A DNA stretch of 33,931 nucleotides from Carex sylvatica (taxonomy: Eukaryota; Streptophyta; Magnoliopsida; Poales; Cyperaceae): assembly GCA_964058845.1 (NCBI GenBank), contig CAXKVR010000711.1:1-33931 (forward strand). The letters are read 5' to 3'. Each line of letters opens with the position of its first letter. Within the stretch, counting starts at the first letter, position 1. The notes below the pieces were generated by a model. That model ran no database searches. It saw only the letters and a program-made list of their open reading frames with translations, and was not told the DNA's origin. Made by a program: the position numbers and the translations under genes. Shown piece after piece: positions 1 to 12,676 of this stretch.

Positions 1-1906
1 ATTCCAATTGAAGGTGTTTGGAGCACTGTAGTAGTGTCTTCAGAATGTCTGATAATACGTCATTTACAACCCTAATACCAACACTCCAATAGAAGGTGTT
101 TGGAGCACTCTTGAACTATCTATATATAGGAGCATAATAGTGCCTTTACAATCCTAATACAACACTATAATAGAAGGTGTTTGGAGCACTCTATTGTGGT
201 CTCTATATGGCTAGATAATAGGGCATTTACAACCCTAATACAACACTCCAATAGAAGAAGTTTGAAGCAGTCTAGTAGTGTCTCCAGATTGAAAGATAAT
301 AGGGCATTTACAACCCTAATACAACACTCCAATTGAAGTAATTTGGAGCAATCTTGTAGTGTCTCTATATAGGAAGATAATAGTGCATTTACAACCCTAA
401 TACAACTCTCTAATTGAAGGAGTTTGGAGGACTCTAGTAGTGCCTCTATATGACAATATAATATGGCATTTACAACCCTAATACAACACACCAATAGAAG
501 GTGTTTGGTGCACTCTTGTAGTGTCTCTATAAGGGAAGATAGTAGTGCATTTCCAACCCTAGTATTTTACTCCAATAGAATGTGTTTGGAGCACTCTTGT
601 AGTGGCTCCAAATGGAAAAATTAAAGGTCATTTGCAACCCTAATACAACACTCCATTTGAGGGTGTTGGAGCACTCTATTAGTGTCGCTATATTGTAAGA
701 TAATATGGCATTAACTGCCCTAATACAATACTCCAATAGAGGATGTTTGGACCACTCTTGTAGTGTCTCTATATGGAAGATGATAAGGCATTTACAACTC
801 TAATACAACACTCCAATTGAAGGTGTTTGGAGCACTCTTGTAGTGTCTCTATATAGGAATATAAATGTGCATTTACAACTCTAATACAACACTCCAATTG
901 AAGGTGTTTGGAGCACTCTAGTAGTTTCTCTAGATGGAAAGATTATAGGTCGTCTACAACCCCAATACAATACTCCAATTGAAGGTGTTTGGAGAACTCT
1001 TGAAGTGTCTCTATATAGGAAGATAATAGTGCATTTATAACCCTACTACAACGGTCTATTTGAAGGTGTCTGGAGCACCCTAGTAGTGTCTCCTATATGA
1101 CAATATAATATGACATTTACTACCCTAATACAACACACCAATAGAATGTGTTTGGTGCACTCTTGTAGTGTCTCTATAAGGAAGATAGTAGTGCATTTAC
1201 AACCCTAAATATTTTACTCCAATTGAATGTGTTTATAGCATTCTTGTAGTGCCTTTATATGGAAAGATAATAGTGCATTTACAACCCTAATACAACACTC
1301 TTATAAAAGGTTTGGAGAGCTCTGCTATTGTCTCTATATGGCAAGTTAATAGGGTATTTACAACCCTAATACAACACTCCAATTGAAGGTTTTCGGAGCA
1401 CCGTTGTAGTGTCTCTATATAGGAAGAAAATAGTGCATTTACAACCCTAATGCAGCACTCTAATTGAAGGTGTTTGGAGCACTCTAGTAGATGGAAAGAT
1501 AATTGGCCATTTCCAACCCTAATACAACACTCCAATTGAAGGTGTTTGGAGCACTCTTGTCGTGTCTCTATATAGAAAGATAATAGTGCATTTACAACCA
1601 TAATACAATACTCCAATAGAAGGTGTTTGGACCACTCTTGTAGTATCTCTATATGGGAAGATCAACACTCCAATTGAAGGTGTTTGGATCACTCTAATAG
1701 TTTCTCCAGATTGCAAGATAATAGGGCATTTGCAACCCTATATACAACACTCAAATTGAAGGTGTATGGAGCAACTCTTGTAGTGTCTCTATATAGGAAG
1801 ATAATAGTGCATTTACAACCCTAATACAACTCTCTAATTGATGGTGTTTGGAGCACTTAGATAGTGTCTCTATATGGGAATAGTGCATTTACAACCCTAA
1901 TATTTT
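1..1906. repeat. Satellite HOR copy 1 (1906 bp)
   Basis: First unit of the array. It has the same monomer order as the others but is 3 bp longer. Seven single-base indels relative to later copies account for this, for example an extra c near 66-67, an extra c near 1092, an extra a near 1208, and extra bases near 1740 and 1773. One g is missing near 760 and another near 1172. Confidence 0.9.
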
Positions 1907-3809
1907 ATTCCAATTGAAGGTGTTTGAGCACTGTAGTAGTGTCTTCAGAATGTCTGATAATACGTCATTTACAACCCTAATACAACACTCCAATAGAAGG
2001 TGTTTGGAGCACTCTTGAACTATCTATATATAGGAGCATAATAGTGCCTTTACAATCCTAATACAACACTATAATAGAAGGTGTTTGGAGCACTCTATTG
2101 TGGTCTCTATATGGCTAGATAATAGGGCATTTACAACCCTAATGACAACACTCCAATAGAAGAAGTTTGAAGCAGTCTAGTAGTGTCTCCAGATTGAAAG
2201 ATAATAGGGCATTTACAACCCTAATACAACACTCCAATTGAAGTAATTTGGAGCAATCTTGTAGTGTCTCTATATAGGAAGATAATAGTGCATTTACAAC
2301 CCTAATACAACTCTCTAATTGAAGGAGTTTGGAGGACTCTAGTAGTGCCTCTATATGACAATATATATGGCATTTACAACCCTAATACAACACACCCAAT
2401 AGAAGGTGTTTGGTGCACTCTTGTAGTGTCTCTAATAAGGGAAGATAGTAGTGCATTTCCAACCTAGTATTTTACTCCAATAGAATGTGTTTGGAGCACT
2501 CTTGTAGTGGCTCCAAATGGAAAAATTAAAGGTCATTTGCAACCCTAATACAACACTCCATTTGAGGGTGTTGGAGCACTCTATTAGTGTCGCTATATTG
2601 TAAGATAATATGGCATTAACTGCCCTAATACAATACTCCAATAGAGGATGTTTGGACCACTCTTGTAGTGTCTCTATATGGGAAGATGATAAGGCATTTA
2701 CAACTCTAATACAACACTCCAATTGAAGGTGTTTGGAGCACTCTTGTAGTGTCTCTATATAGGAATATAAATGTGCATTTACAACTCTAATACAACACTC
2801 CAATTGAAGGTGTTTGGAGCACTCTAGTAGTTTCTCTAGATGGAAAGATTATAGGTCGTCTACAACCCCAATACAATACTCCAATTGAAGGTGTTTGGAG
2901 AACTCTTGAAGTGTCTCTATATAGGAAGATAATAGTGCATTTATAACCCTACTACAACGGTCTATTTGAAGGTGTCTGGAGCACCCTAGTAGTGTCTCTA
3001 TATGACAATATAATATGACATTTACTACCCTAATACAACACACCAATAGAATGTGTTTGGTGCACTCTTGTAGTGTCTCTATAAGGGAAGATAGTAGTGC
3101 ATTTACAACCCTAATATTTTACTCCAATTGAATGTGTTTATAGCATTCTTGTAGTGCCTTTATATGGAAAGATAATAGTGCATTTACAACCCTAATACAA
3201 CACTCTTATAAAAGGTTTGGAGAGCTCTGCTATTGTCTCTATATGGCAAGTTAATAGGGTATTTACAACCCTAATACAACACTCCAATTGAAGGTTTTCG
3301 GAGCACCGTTGTAGTGTCTCTATATAGGAAGAAAATAGTGCATTTACAACCCTAATGCAGCACTCTAATTGAAGGTGTTTGGAGCACTCTAGTAGATGGA
3401 AAGATAATTGGCCATTTCCAACCCTAATACAACACTCCAATTGAAGGTGTTTGGAGCACTCTTGTCGTGTCTCTATATAGAAAGATAATAGTGCATTTAC
3501 AACCATAATACAATACTCCAATAGAAGGTGTTTGGACCACTCTTGTAGTATCTCTATATGGGAAGATCAACACTCCAATTGAAGGTGTTTGGATCACTCT
3601 AATAGTTTCTCCAGATTGCAAGATAATAGGGCATTTGCAACCCTAATACAACACTCAAATTGAAGGTGTATGGAGCACTCTTGTAGTGTCTCTATATAGG
3701 AAGATAATAGTGCATTTACAACCCTAATACAACTCTCTAATTGATGGTGTTTGGAGCACTTAGATAGTGTCTCTATATGGGAATAGTGCATTTACAACCC
3801 TAATATTTT
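1907..3809. repeat. Satellite HOR copy 2 (1903 bp)
   Basis: Unit of exactly 1903 bp. About six single-base indels fall in its first ~560 bases (near 1926, 2143, 2362, 2396, 2433 and 2463) and cancel in length. From about 2470 onward it follows copies 3-6 without indels that I can see. Confidence 0.9.
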
Positions 3810-5712
3810 ATTCCAATTGAAGGTGTTTGGAGCACTGTAGTAGTGTCTTCAGAATGTCTGATAATACGTCATTTACAACCCTAATACAACACTCCAATAG
3901 AAGGTGTTTGGAGCACTCTTGAACTATCTATATATAGGAGCATAATAGTGCCTTTACAATCCTAATACAACACTATAATAGAAGGTGTTTGGAGCACTCT
4001 ATTGTGGTCTCTATATGGCTAGATAATAGGGCATTTACAACCCTAATACAACACTCCAATAGAAGAAGTTTGAAGCAGTCTAGTAGTGTCTCCAGATTGA
4101 AAGATAATAGGGCATTTACAACCCTAATACAACACTCCAATTGAAGTAATTTGGAGCAATCTTGTAGTGTCTCTATATAGGAAGATAATAGTGCATTTAC
4201 AACCCTAATACAACTCTCTAATTGAAGGAGTTTGGAGGACTCTAGTAGTGCCTCTATATGACAATATAATATGGCATTTACAACCCTAATACAACACACC
4301 AATAGAAGGTGTTTGGTGCACTCTTGTAGTGTCTCTATAAGGGAAGATAGTAGTGCATTTCCAACCCTAGTATTTTACTCCAATAGAATGTGTTTGGAGC
4401 ACTCTTGTAGTGGCTCCAAATGGAAAAATTAAAGGTCATTTGCAACCCTAATACAACACTCCATTTGAGGGTGTTGGAGCACTCTATTAGTGTCGCTATA
4501 TTGTAAGATAATATGGCATTAACTGCCCTAATACAATACTCCAATAGAGGATGTTTGGACCACTCTTGTAGTGTCTCTATATGGGAAGATGATAAGGCAT
4601 TTACAACTCTAATACAACACTCCAATTGAATGTGTTTGGAGCACTCTTGTAGTGTCTCTATATAGGAATATAAATGTGCATTTACAACTCTAATACAACA
4701 CTCCAATTGAAGGTGTTTGGAGCACTCTAGTAGTTTCTCTAGATGGAAAGATTATAGGTCGTCTACAACCCCAATACAATACTCCAATTGAAGGTGTTTG
4801 GAGAACTCTTGAAGTGTCTCTATATAGGAAGATAATAGTGCATTTATAACCCTACTACAACGGTCTATTTGAAGGTGTCTGGAGCACCCTAGTAGTGTCT
4901 CTATATGACAATATAATATGACATTTACTACCCTAATACAACACACCAATAGAATGTGTTTGGTGCACTCTTGTAGTGTCTCTATAAGGGAAGATAGTAG
5001 TGCATTTACAACCCTAATATTTTACTCCAATTGAATGTGTTTATAGCATTCTTGTAGTGCCTTTATACGGAAAGATAATAGTGCATTTACAACCCTAATA
5101 CAACACTCTTATAAAAGGTTTGGAGAGCTCTGCTATTGTCTCTATATGGCAAGTTAATAGGGTATTTACAACCCTAATACAACACTCCAATTGAAGGTTT
5201 TCGGAGCACCGTTGTAGTGTCTCTATATAGGAAGAAAATAGTGCATTTACAACCCTAATGCAGCACTCTAATTGAAGGTGTTTGGAGCACTCTAGTAGAT
5301 GGAAAGATAATTGGCCATTTCCAACCCTAATACAACACTCCAATTGAAGGTGTTTGGAGCACTCTTGTCGTGTCTCTATATAGAAAGATAATAGTGCATT
5401 TACAACCATAATACAATACTCCAATAGAAGGTGTTTGGACCACTCTTGTAGTATCTCTATATGGGAAGATCAACACTCCAATTGAAGGTGTTTGGATCAC
5501 TCTAATAGTTTCTCCAGATTGCAAGATAATAGGGCATTTGCAACCCTAATACAACACTCAAATTGAAGGTGTATGGAGCACTCTTGTAGTGTCTCTATAT
5601 AGGAAGATAATAGTGCATTTACAACCCTAATACAACTCTCTAATTGATGGTGTTTGGAGCACTTAGATAGTGTCTCTATATGGGAATAGTGCATTTACAA
5701 CCCTAATATTTT
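3810..5712. repeat. Satellite HOR copy 3 (1903 bp)
   Basis: Near-identical to its neighbours. Private substitutions include 'gaatgtg' for 'gaaggtg' near 4629 and 'tatacgg' for 'tatatgg' near 5067. Confidence 0.9.
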
Positions 5713-7615
5713 ATTCCAATTGAAGGTGTTTGGAGCACTGTAGTAGTGTCTTCAGAATGTCTGATAATACGTCATTTACAACCCTAATACAACACTCCAA
5801 TAGAAGGTGTTTGGAGCACTCTTGAACTATCTATATATAGGAGCATAATAGTGCCTTTACAATCCTAATACAACACTATAATAGAAGGTGTTTGGAGCAC
5901 TCTATTGTGGTCTCTATATGGCTAGATAATAGGGCATTTACAACCCTAATACAACACTCCAATAGAAGAAGTTTGAAGCAGTCTAGTAGTGTCTCCAGAT
6001 TGAAAGATAATAGGGCATTTACAACCCTAATACAACACTCCAATTGAAGTAATTTGGAGCAATCTTGTAGTGTCTCTATATAGGAAGATAATAGTGCATT
6101 TACAACCCTAATACAACTCTCTAATTGAAGGAGTTTGGAGGACTCTAGTAGTGCCTCTATATGACAATATAATATGGCATTTACAACCCTAATACAACAC
6201 ACCAATAGAAGGTGTTTGGTGCACTCTTGTAGTGTCTCTATAAGGGAAGATAGTAGTGCATTTCCAACCCTAGTATTTTACTCCAATAGAATGTGTTTGG
6301 AGCACTCTTGTAGTGGCTCCAAATGGAAAAATTAAAGGTCATTTGCAACCCTAATACAACACTCCATTTGAGGGTGTTGGAGCACTCTATTAGTGTCGCT
6401 ATATTGTAAGATAATATGGCATTAACTGCCCTAATACAATACTCCAATAGAGGATGTTTGGACCACTCTTGTAGTGTCTCTATATGGGAAGATGATAAGG
6501 CATTTACAACTCTAATACAACACTCCAATTGAAGGTGTTTGGAGCACTCTTGTAGTGTCTCTATATAGGAATATAAATGTGCATTTACAACCCTAATACA
6601 ACTCTCTAATTTAAGGTGTTTGGAGCACTCTAGTAGTTTCTCTAGATGGAAAGATTATAGGTCGTCTACAACCCCAATACAATACTCCAATTGAAGGTGT
6701 TTGGAGAACTCTTGAAGTGTCTCTATATAGGAAGATAATAGTGCATTTATAACCCTACTACAACGGTCTATTTGAAGGTGTCTGGAGCACCCTAGTAGTG
6801 TCTCTATATGACAATATAATATGACATTTACTACCCTAATACAACACACCAATAGAATGTGTTTGGTGCACTCTTGTAGTGTCTCTATAAGGGAAGATAG
6901 TAGTGCATTTACAACCCTAATATTTTACTCCAATTGAATGTGTTTATAGCATTCTTGTAGTGCCTTTATATGGAAAGATAATAGTGCATTTACAACCCTA
7001 AAACAACACTCTTATAAAAGGTTTGGAGAGCTCTGCTATTGTCTCTATATGGCAAGTTAATAGGATATTTACAACCCTAATACAACACTCCAATTGAAGG
7101 TTTTCGGAGCACCGTTGTAGTGTCTCTATATAGGAAGAAAATAGTGCATTTACAACCCTAATGCAGCACTCTAATTGAAGGTGTTTGGAGCACTCTAGTA
7201 GATGGAAAGATAATTGGCCATTTCCAACCCTAATACAACACTCCAATTGAAGGTGTTTGGAGCACTCTTGTCGTGTCTCTATATAGAAAGATAATAGTGC
7301 ATTTACAACCATAATACAATACTCCAATAGAAGGTGTTTGGACCACTCTTGTAGTATCTCTATATGGGAAGATCAACACTCCAATTGAAGGTGTTTGGAT
7401 CACTCTAATAGTTTCTCCAGATTGCAAGATAATAGGGCATTTGCAACCCTAATACAACACTCAAATTGAAGGTGTATGGAGCACTCTTGTAGTGTCTCTA
7501 TATAGGAAGATAATAGTGCATTTACAACCCTAATACAACTCTCTAATTGATGGTGTTTGGAGCACTTAGATAGTGTCTCTATATGGGAATAGTGCATTTA
7601 CAACCCTAATATTTT
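5713..7615. repeat. Satellite HOR copy 4 (1903 bp)
   Basis: Shares with copy 6 the variant 'ctctctaatttaagg' (about 6602-6616), where copies 1-3 have 'cactccaattgaagg'. Private changes are near 6999 ('ctaaaacaac') and 7064 ('aggatattt'). Confidence 0.9.
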
Positions 7616-9518
7616 ATTCCAATTGAAGGTGTTTGGAGCACTGTAGTAGTGTCTTCAGAATGTCTGATAATACGTCATTTACAACCCTAATACAACACTC
7701 CAATAGAAGGTGTTTGGAGCACTCTTGAACTATCTATATATAGGAGCATAATAGTGCCTTTACAATCCTAATACAACACTATAATAGAAGGTGTTTGGAG
7801 CACTCTATTGTGGTCTCTATATGGCTAGATAATAGGGCATTTACAACCCTAATACAACACTCCAATAGAAGAAGTTTGAAGCAGTCTAGTAGTGTCTCCA
7901 GATTGAAAGATAATAGGGCATTTACAACCCTAATACAACACTCCAATTGAAGTAATTTGGAGCAATCTTGTAGTGTCTCTATATAGGAAGATAATAGTGC
8001 ATTTACAACCCTAATACAACTCTCTAATTGAAGGAGTTTGGAGGACTCTAGTAGTGCCTCTATATGACAATATAATATGGCATTTACAACCCTAATACAA
8101 CACACCAATAGAAGGTGTTTGGTGCACTCTTGTAGTGTCTCTATAAGGGAAGATAGTAGTGCATTTCCAACCCTAGTATTTTACTCCAATAGAATGTGTT
8201 TGGAGCACTCTTGTAGTGGCTCCAAATGGAAAAATTAAAGGTCATTTGCAACCCTAATACAACACTCCATTTGAGGGTGTTGGAGCACTCTATTAGTGTC
8301 GCTATATTGTAAGATAATATGGCATTAACTGCCCTAATACAATACTCCAATAGAGGATGTTTGGACCACTCTTGTAGTGTCTCTATATGGGAAGATGATA
8401 AGGCATTTACAACCCTTATACAACACTCCAATTGGAGGTGCTTGGATCACTCTAGTAGTGTCTCCAGATTGCAAGATAATAGAGCATTTACAACTCTAAT
8501 ACAACACTCCAATTGAAGGTGTTTGGAGCACTCTTGTAGTGTCTCTATATAGGAATATAAATGTGCATTTACAACCCTAATACAACTCTCTAATTGAAGG
8601 TGTTTGGAGAACTCTTGAAGTGTCTCTATATAGGAAGATAATAGTGCATTTATGACCCTACTACAACGGTCTATTTGAAGGTGTCTGGAGCACCCTAGTA
8701 GTGTCTCTATATGACAATATAATATGACATTTACTACCCTAATACAACACACCAATAGAATGTGTTTGGTGCACTCTTGTAGTGTCTCTATAAGGGAAGA
8801 TAGTAGTGCATTTACAACCCTAATATTTTACTCCAATTGAATGTGTTTATAGCATTCTTGTAGTGCCTTTATATGGAAAGATAATAGTGCATTTACAACC
8901 CTAATACAACACTCTTATAAAAGGTTTGGAGAGCTCTGCTATTGTCTCTATATGGCAAGTTAATAGGGTATTTACAACCCTAATACAACACTCCAATTGA
9001 AGGTTTTCGGAGCACCGTTGTAGTGTCTCTATATAGGAAGAAAATAGTGCATTTACAACCCTAATGCAGCACTCTAATTGAAGGTGTTTGGAGCACTCTA
9101 GTAGATGGAAAGATAATTGGCCATTTCCAACCCTAATACAACACTCCAATTGAAGGTGTTTGGAGCACTCTTGTCGTGTCTCTATATAGAAAGATAATAG
9201 TGCATTTACAACCATAATACAATACTCCAATAGAAGGTGTTTGGACCACTCTTGTAGTATCTCTATATGGGAAGATCAACACTCCAATTGAAGGTGTTTG
9301 GATCACTCTAATAGTTTCTCCAGATTGCAAGATAATAGGGCATTTGCAACCCTAATACAACACTCAAATTGAAGGTGTATGGAGCACTCTTGTAGTGTCT
9401 CTATATAGGAAGATAATAGTGCATTTACAACCCTAATACAACTCTCTAATTGATGGTGTTTGGAGCACTTAGATAGTGTCTCTATATGGGAATAGTGCAT
9501 TTACAACCCTAATATTTT
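7616..9518. repeat. Satellite HOR copy 5 (1903 bp, with monomer exchange)
   Basis: Same total length as its neighbours but with a different monomer order around 8413-8600. A monomer containing 'gtctccagattgcaag' is present at about 8430-8500. The monomer with 'tctctagatggaaag', found at the matching place in copies 4 and 6, is absent. The gain and the loss balance exactly. Confidence 0.88.
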
Positions 9519-11421
9519 ATTCCAATTGAAGGTGTTTGGAGCACTGTAGTAGTGTCTTCAGAATGTCTGATAATACGTCATTTACAACCCTAATACAACA
9601 CTCCAATAGAAGGTGTTTGGAGCACTCTTGAACTATCTATATATAGGAGCATAATAGTGCCTTTACAATCCTAATACAACACTATAATAGAAGGTGTTTG
9701 GAGCACTCTATTGTGGTCTCTATATGGCTAGATAATAGGGCATTTACAACCCTAATACAACACTCCAATAGAAGAAGTTTGAAGCAGTCTAGTAGTGTCT
9801 CCAGATTGAAAGATAATAGGGCATTTACAACCCTAATACAACACTCCAATTGAAGTAATTTGGAGCAATCTTGTAGTGTCTCTATATAGGAAGATAATAG
9901 TGCATTTACAACCCTAATACAACTCTCTAATTGAAGGAGTTTGGAGGACTCTAGTAGTGCCTCTATATGACAATATAATATGGCATTTACAACCCTAATA
10001 CAACACACCAATAGAAGGTGTTTGGTGCACTCTTGTAGTGTCTCTATAAGGGAAGATAGTAGTGCATTTCCAACCCTAGTATTTTACTCCAATAGAATGT
10101 GTTTGGAGCACTCTTGTAGTGGCTCCAAATGGAAAAATTAAAGGTCATTTGCAACCCTAATACAACACTCCATTTGAGGGTGTTGGAGCACTCTATTAGT
10201 GTCGCTATATTGTAAGATAATATGGCATTAACTGCCCTAATACAATACTCCAATAGAGGATGTTTGGACCACTCTTGTAGTGTCTCTATATGGGAAGATG
10301 ATAAGGCATTTACAACTCTAATACAACACTCCAATTGAAGGTGTTTGGAGCACTCTTGTAGTGTCTCTATATAGGAATATAAATGTGCATTTACAACCCT
10401 AATACAACTCTCTAATTTAAGGTGTTTGGAGCACTCTAGTAGTTTCTCTAGATGGAAAGATTATAGGTCGTCTACAACCCCAATACAATACTCCAATTGA
10501 AGGTGTTTGGAGAACTCTTGAAGTGTCTCTATATAGGAAGATAATAGTGCATTTATAACCCTACTACAACGGTCTATTTGAAGGTGTCTGGAGCACCCTA
10601 GTAGTGTCTCTATATGACAATATAATATGACATTTACTACCCTAATACAACACACCAATAGAATGTGTTTGGTGCACTCTTGTAGTGTCTCTATAAGGGA
10701 AGATAGTAGTGCATTTACAACCCTAATATTTTACTCCAATTGAATGTGTTTATAGCATTCTTGTAGTGCCTTTATATGGAAAGATAATAGTGCATTTACA
10801 ACCCTAATACAACACTCTTATAAAAGGTTTGGAGAGCTCTGCTATTGTCTCTATATGGCAAGTTAATAGGGTATTTACAACCCTAATACAACACTCCAAT
10901 TGAAGGTTTTCGGAGCACCGTTGTAGTGTCTCTATATAGGAAGAAAATAGTGCATTTACAACCCTAATGCAGCACTCTAATTGAAGGTGTTTGGAGCACT
11001 CTAGTAGATGGAAAGATAATTGGCCATTTCCAACCCTAATACAACACTCCAATTGAAGGTGTTTGGAGCACTCTTGTCGTGTCTCTATATAGAAAGATAA
11101 TAGTGCATTTACAACCATAATACAATACTCCAATAGAAGGTGTTTGGACCACTCTTGTAGTATCTCTATATGGGAAGATCAACACTCCAATTGAAGGTGT
11201 TTGGATCACTCTAATAGTTTCTCCAGATTGCAAGATAATAGGGCATTTGCAACCCTAATACAACACTCAAATTGAAGGTGTATGGAGCACTCTTGTAGTG
11301 TCTCTATATAGGAAGATAATAGTGCATTTACAACCCTAATACAACTCTCTAATTGATGGTGTTTGGAGCACTTAGATAGTGTCTCTATATGGGAATAGTG
11401 CATTTACAACCCTAATATTTT
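9519..11421. repeat. Satellite HOR copy 6 (1903 bp)
   Basis: Matches copy 4 at the diagnostic site 'ctctctaatttaagg' (about 10407-10421). Copies 4 and 6 flank the rearranged copy 5. Confidence 0.9.
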
Positions 11422-12674
11422 ATTCCAATTGAAGGTGTTTGGAGCACTGTAGTAGTGTCTTCAGAATGTCTGATAATACGTCATTTACAACCCTAATACA
11501 ACACTCCAATAGAAGGTGTTTGGAGCACTCTTGAACTATCTATATATAGGAGCATAATAGTGCCTTTACAATCCTAATACAACACTATAATAGAAGGTGT
11601 TTGGAGCACTCTTGTAGTGTCTCTATATAGGAATATAATAGTGCATTTAAAACCCTAATAAAACTCCCTAATTTAAGGTGTTTGGAGCACTCTAGTAGTG
11701 TCTCTAGATGGAAAGATTATAGGTCATTTACAACCCAAATACAATACTCCAATTGAAGGTGTTTGGAGAACTCTTGTAGTGTCTCTATATGGCAAGATAA
11801 TAGGACATTTACAATCCAAATATGACACTCCAATAGAAGTTGTTTGGAGCACTCTTGTCGTGTCACTATATGGGACGATAGTAGTGCATTTACAACCCTA
11901 ATACAACACTCCAATAAAAGGTGTTTGGAGCACTCTTGTAGTGTCTCTATATAGGAATATAATAGTGCATTTACAACCCTAATACAACTCTCTAATTGAA
12001 GGTGTTTGGAGCACTCTAGTAGTGTCTCCAGATGGAAAGATTATAGGTCGTTTACAACCCTAATACAATACTCCAATTGAAGGTGTTTGGAGAACTCTTG
12101 TAGTGTCTCTATAAGGGAAGATAGTAGTGCATTTACAACCCTAGTATTTTACTCCAATAGAAGGTGTTTAGAGCACTCTTGTAGTGGCTCTATAATGAGT
12201 TTGGAGTACTCTTCTAGTGGCTCCAGATGGAAAAATTAAAGGTCATTTACAACCCTAATCCAACACTCCATTTGAGGGTGTTTGGAGCACTCTATTTGTG
12301 TCTCTATATTGTAAGATATGGGCATTAACAGCCCTAATACAATACTCCAATAGAAGGTGTTTAGAGCACTCTTGTTGTGTCTCTATATGGGAAGACAATA
12401 GGGCATTTACGACCCGTATACAAAACTCCAATTGAAGTTGTTTCGATAAGTCAATAAGTTTCTCCATATTGCAAGATAATAGGGCTCTTACAAATCTAAT
12501 ACAACACTCCAATTGAAGGTGTTTGGAGCACCCTTGTAGTGTCTCTATATAGAAAGATAGTAGTGAATTTACAACCCTAATATTTTACTCCAATTGAATG
12601 TGTTTGTACCACTCTTGTAGTGTCTCTATATAGCAAGATAATAGGACATTTACAACCCTAATACGACACTCCAA
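11422..12674. repeat. Divergent edge of the satellite array
   Basis: The first ~190 bases (11422 to about 11612) repeat the start of the HOR. From there the monomer order no longer follows the HOR, and monomers differ more from one another ('aaaactccctaa', 'tatgacactcc', 'gtttcgataag', a shortened monomer near 12190). The 81-bp rhythm continues to 'gacactccaat', where copia sequence begins. Divergent monomers at an array edge fit the usual pattern of homogenisation inside and decay outside. Confidence 0.88.
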
Positions 12675-12676
12675 TA

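Larger units (their letters stand above)
1..12674. repeat. Tandem satellite array with 24-monomer higher-order repeat (1903 bp)
   Basis: Head-to-tail monomers of about 81 bp fill this block (for example, 'caacactccaat' recurs at 241 and 322). Each carries the landmarks 'caacactccaattgaagg', 'gtgtttggagcactc', 'gtgtctctatata' and 'gcatttacaaccctaata'. A marker monomer starting 'attccaattgaagg' sits at 1, 1907, 3810, 5713, 7616, 9519 and 11422, so five consecutive intervals are exactly 1903 bp. I count 24 monomers per unit; a few are internally shortened, which explains 1903 rather than 1944. Because 81 is divisible by three, the minus strand keeps partly open frames that read as a 27-residue repeat. 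Stops, the frame change between units (1903 is not a multiple of 3) and the lack of any domain show these are not genes. Centromeric, pericentromeric or knob location is possible but not shown by the sequence. Confidence 0.97.

Noticed and set aside
165..11914. Dozens of 65-123-codon frames on the minus strand and a few on the plus strand across the left third
   Set aside because: They are by-products of the 81-bp satellite period. They recur every 1903 bp, change with single indels and show no known domain.
1..12674. CRISPR-like array of repeats and spacers
   Set aside because: Repeats are contiguous 81-bp monomers with graded divergence, not short identical repeats separated by unique spacers, and the window is plant nuclear DNA.
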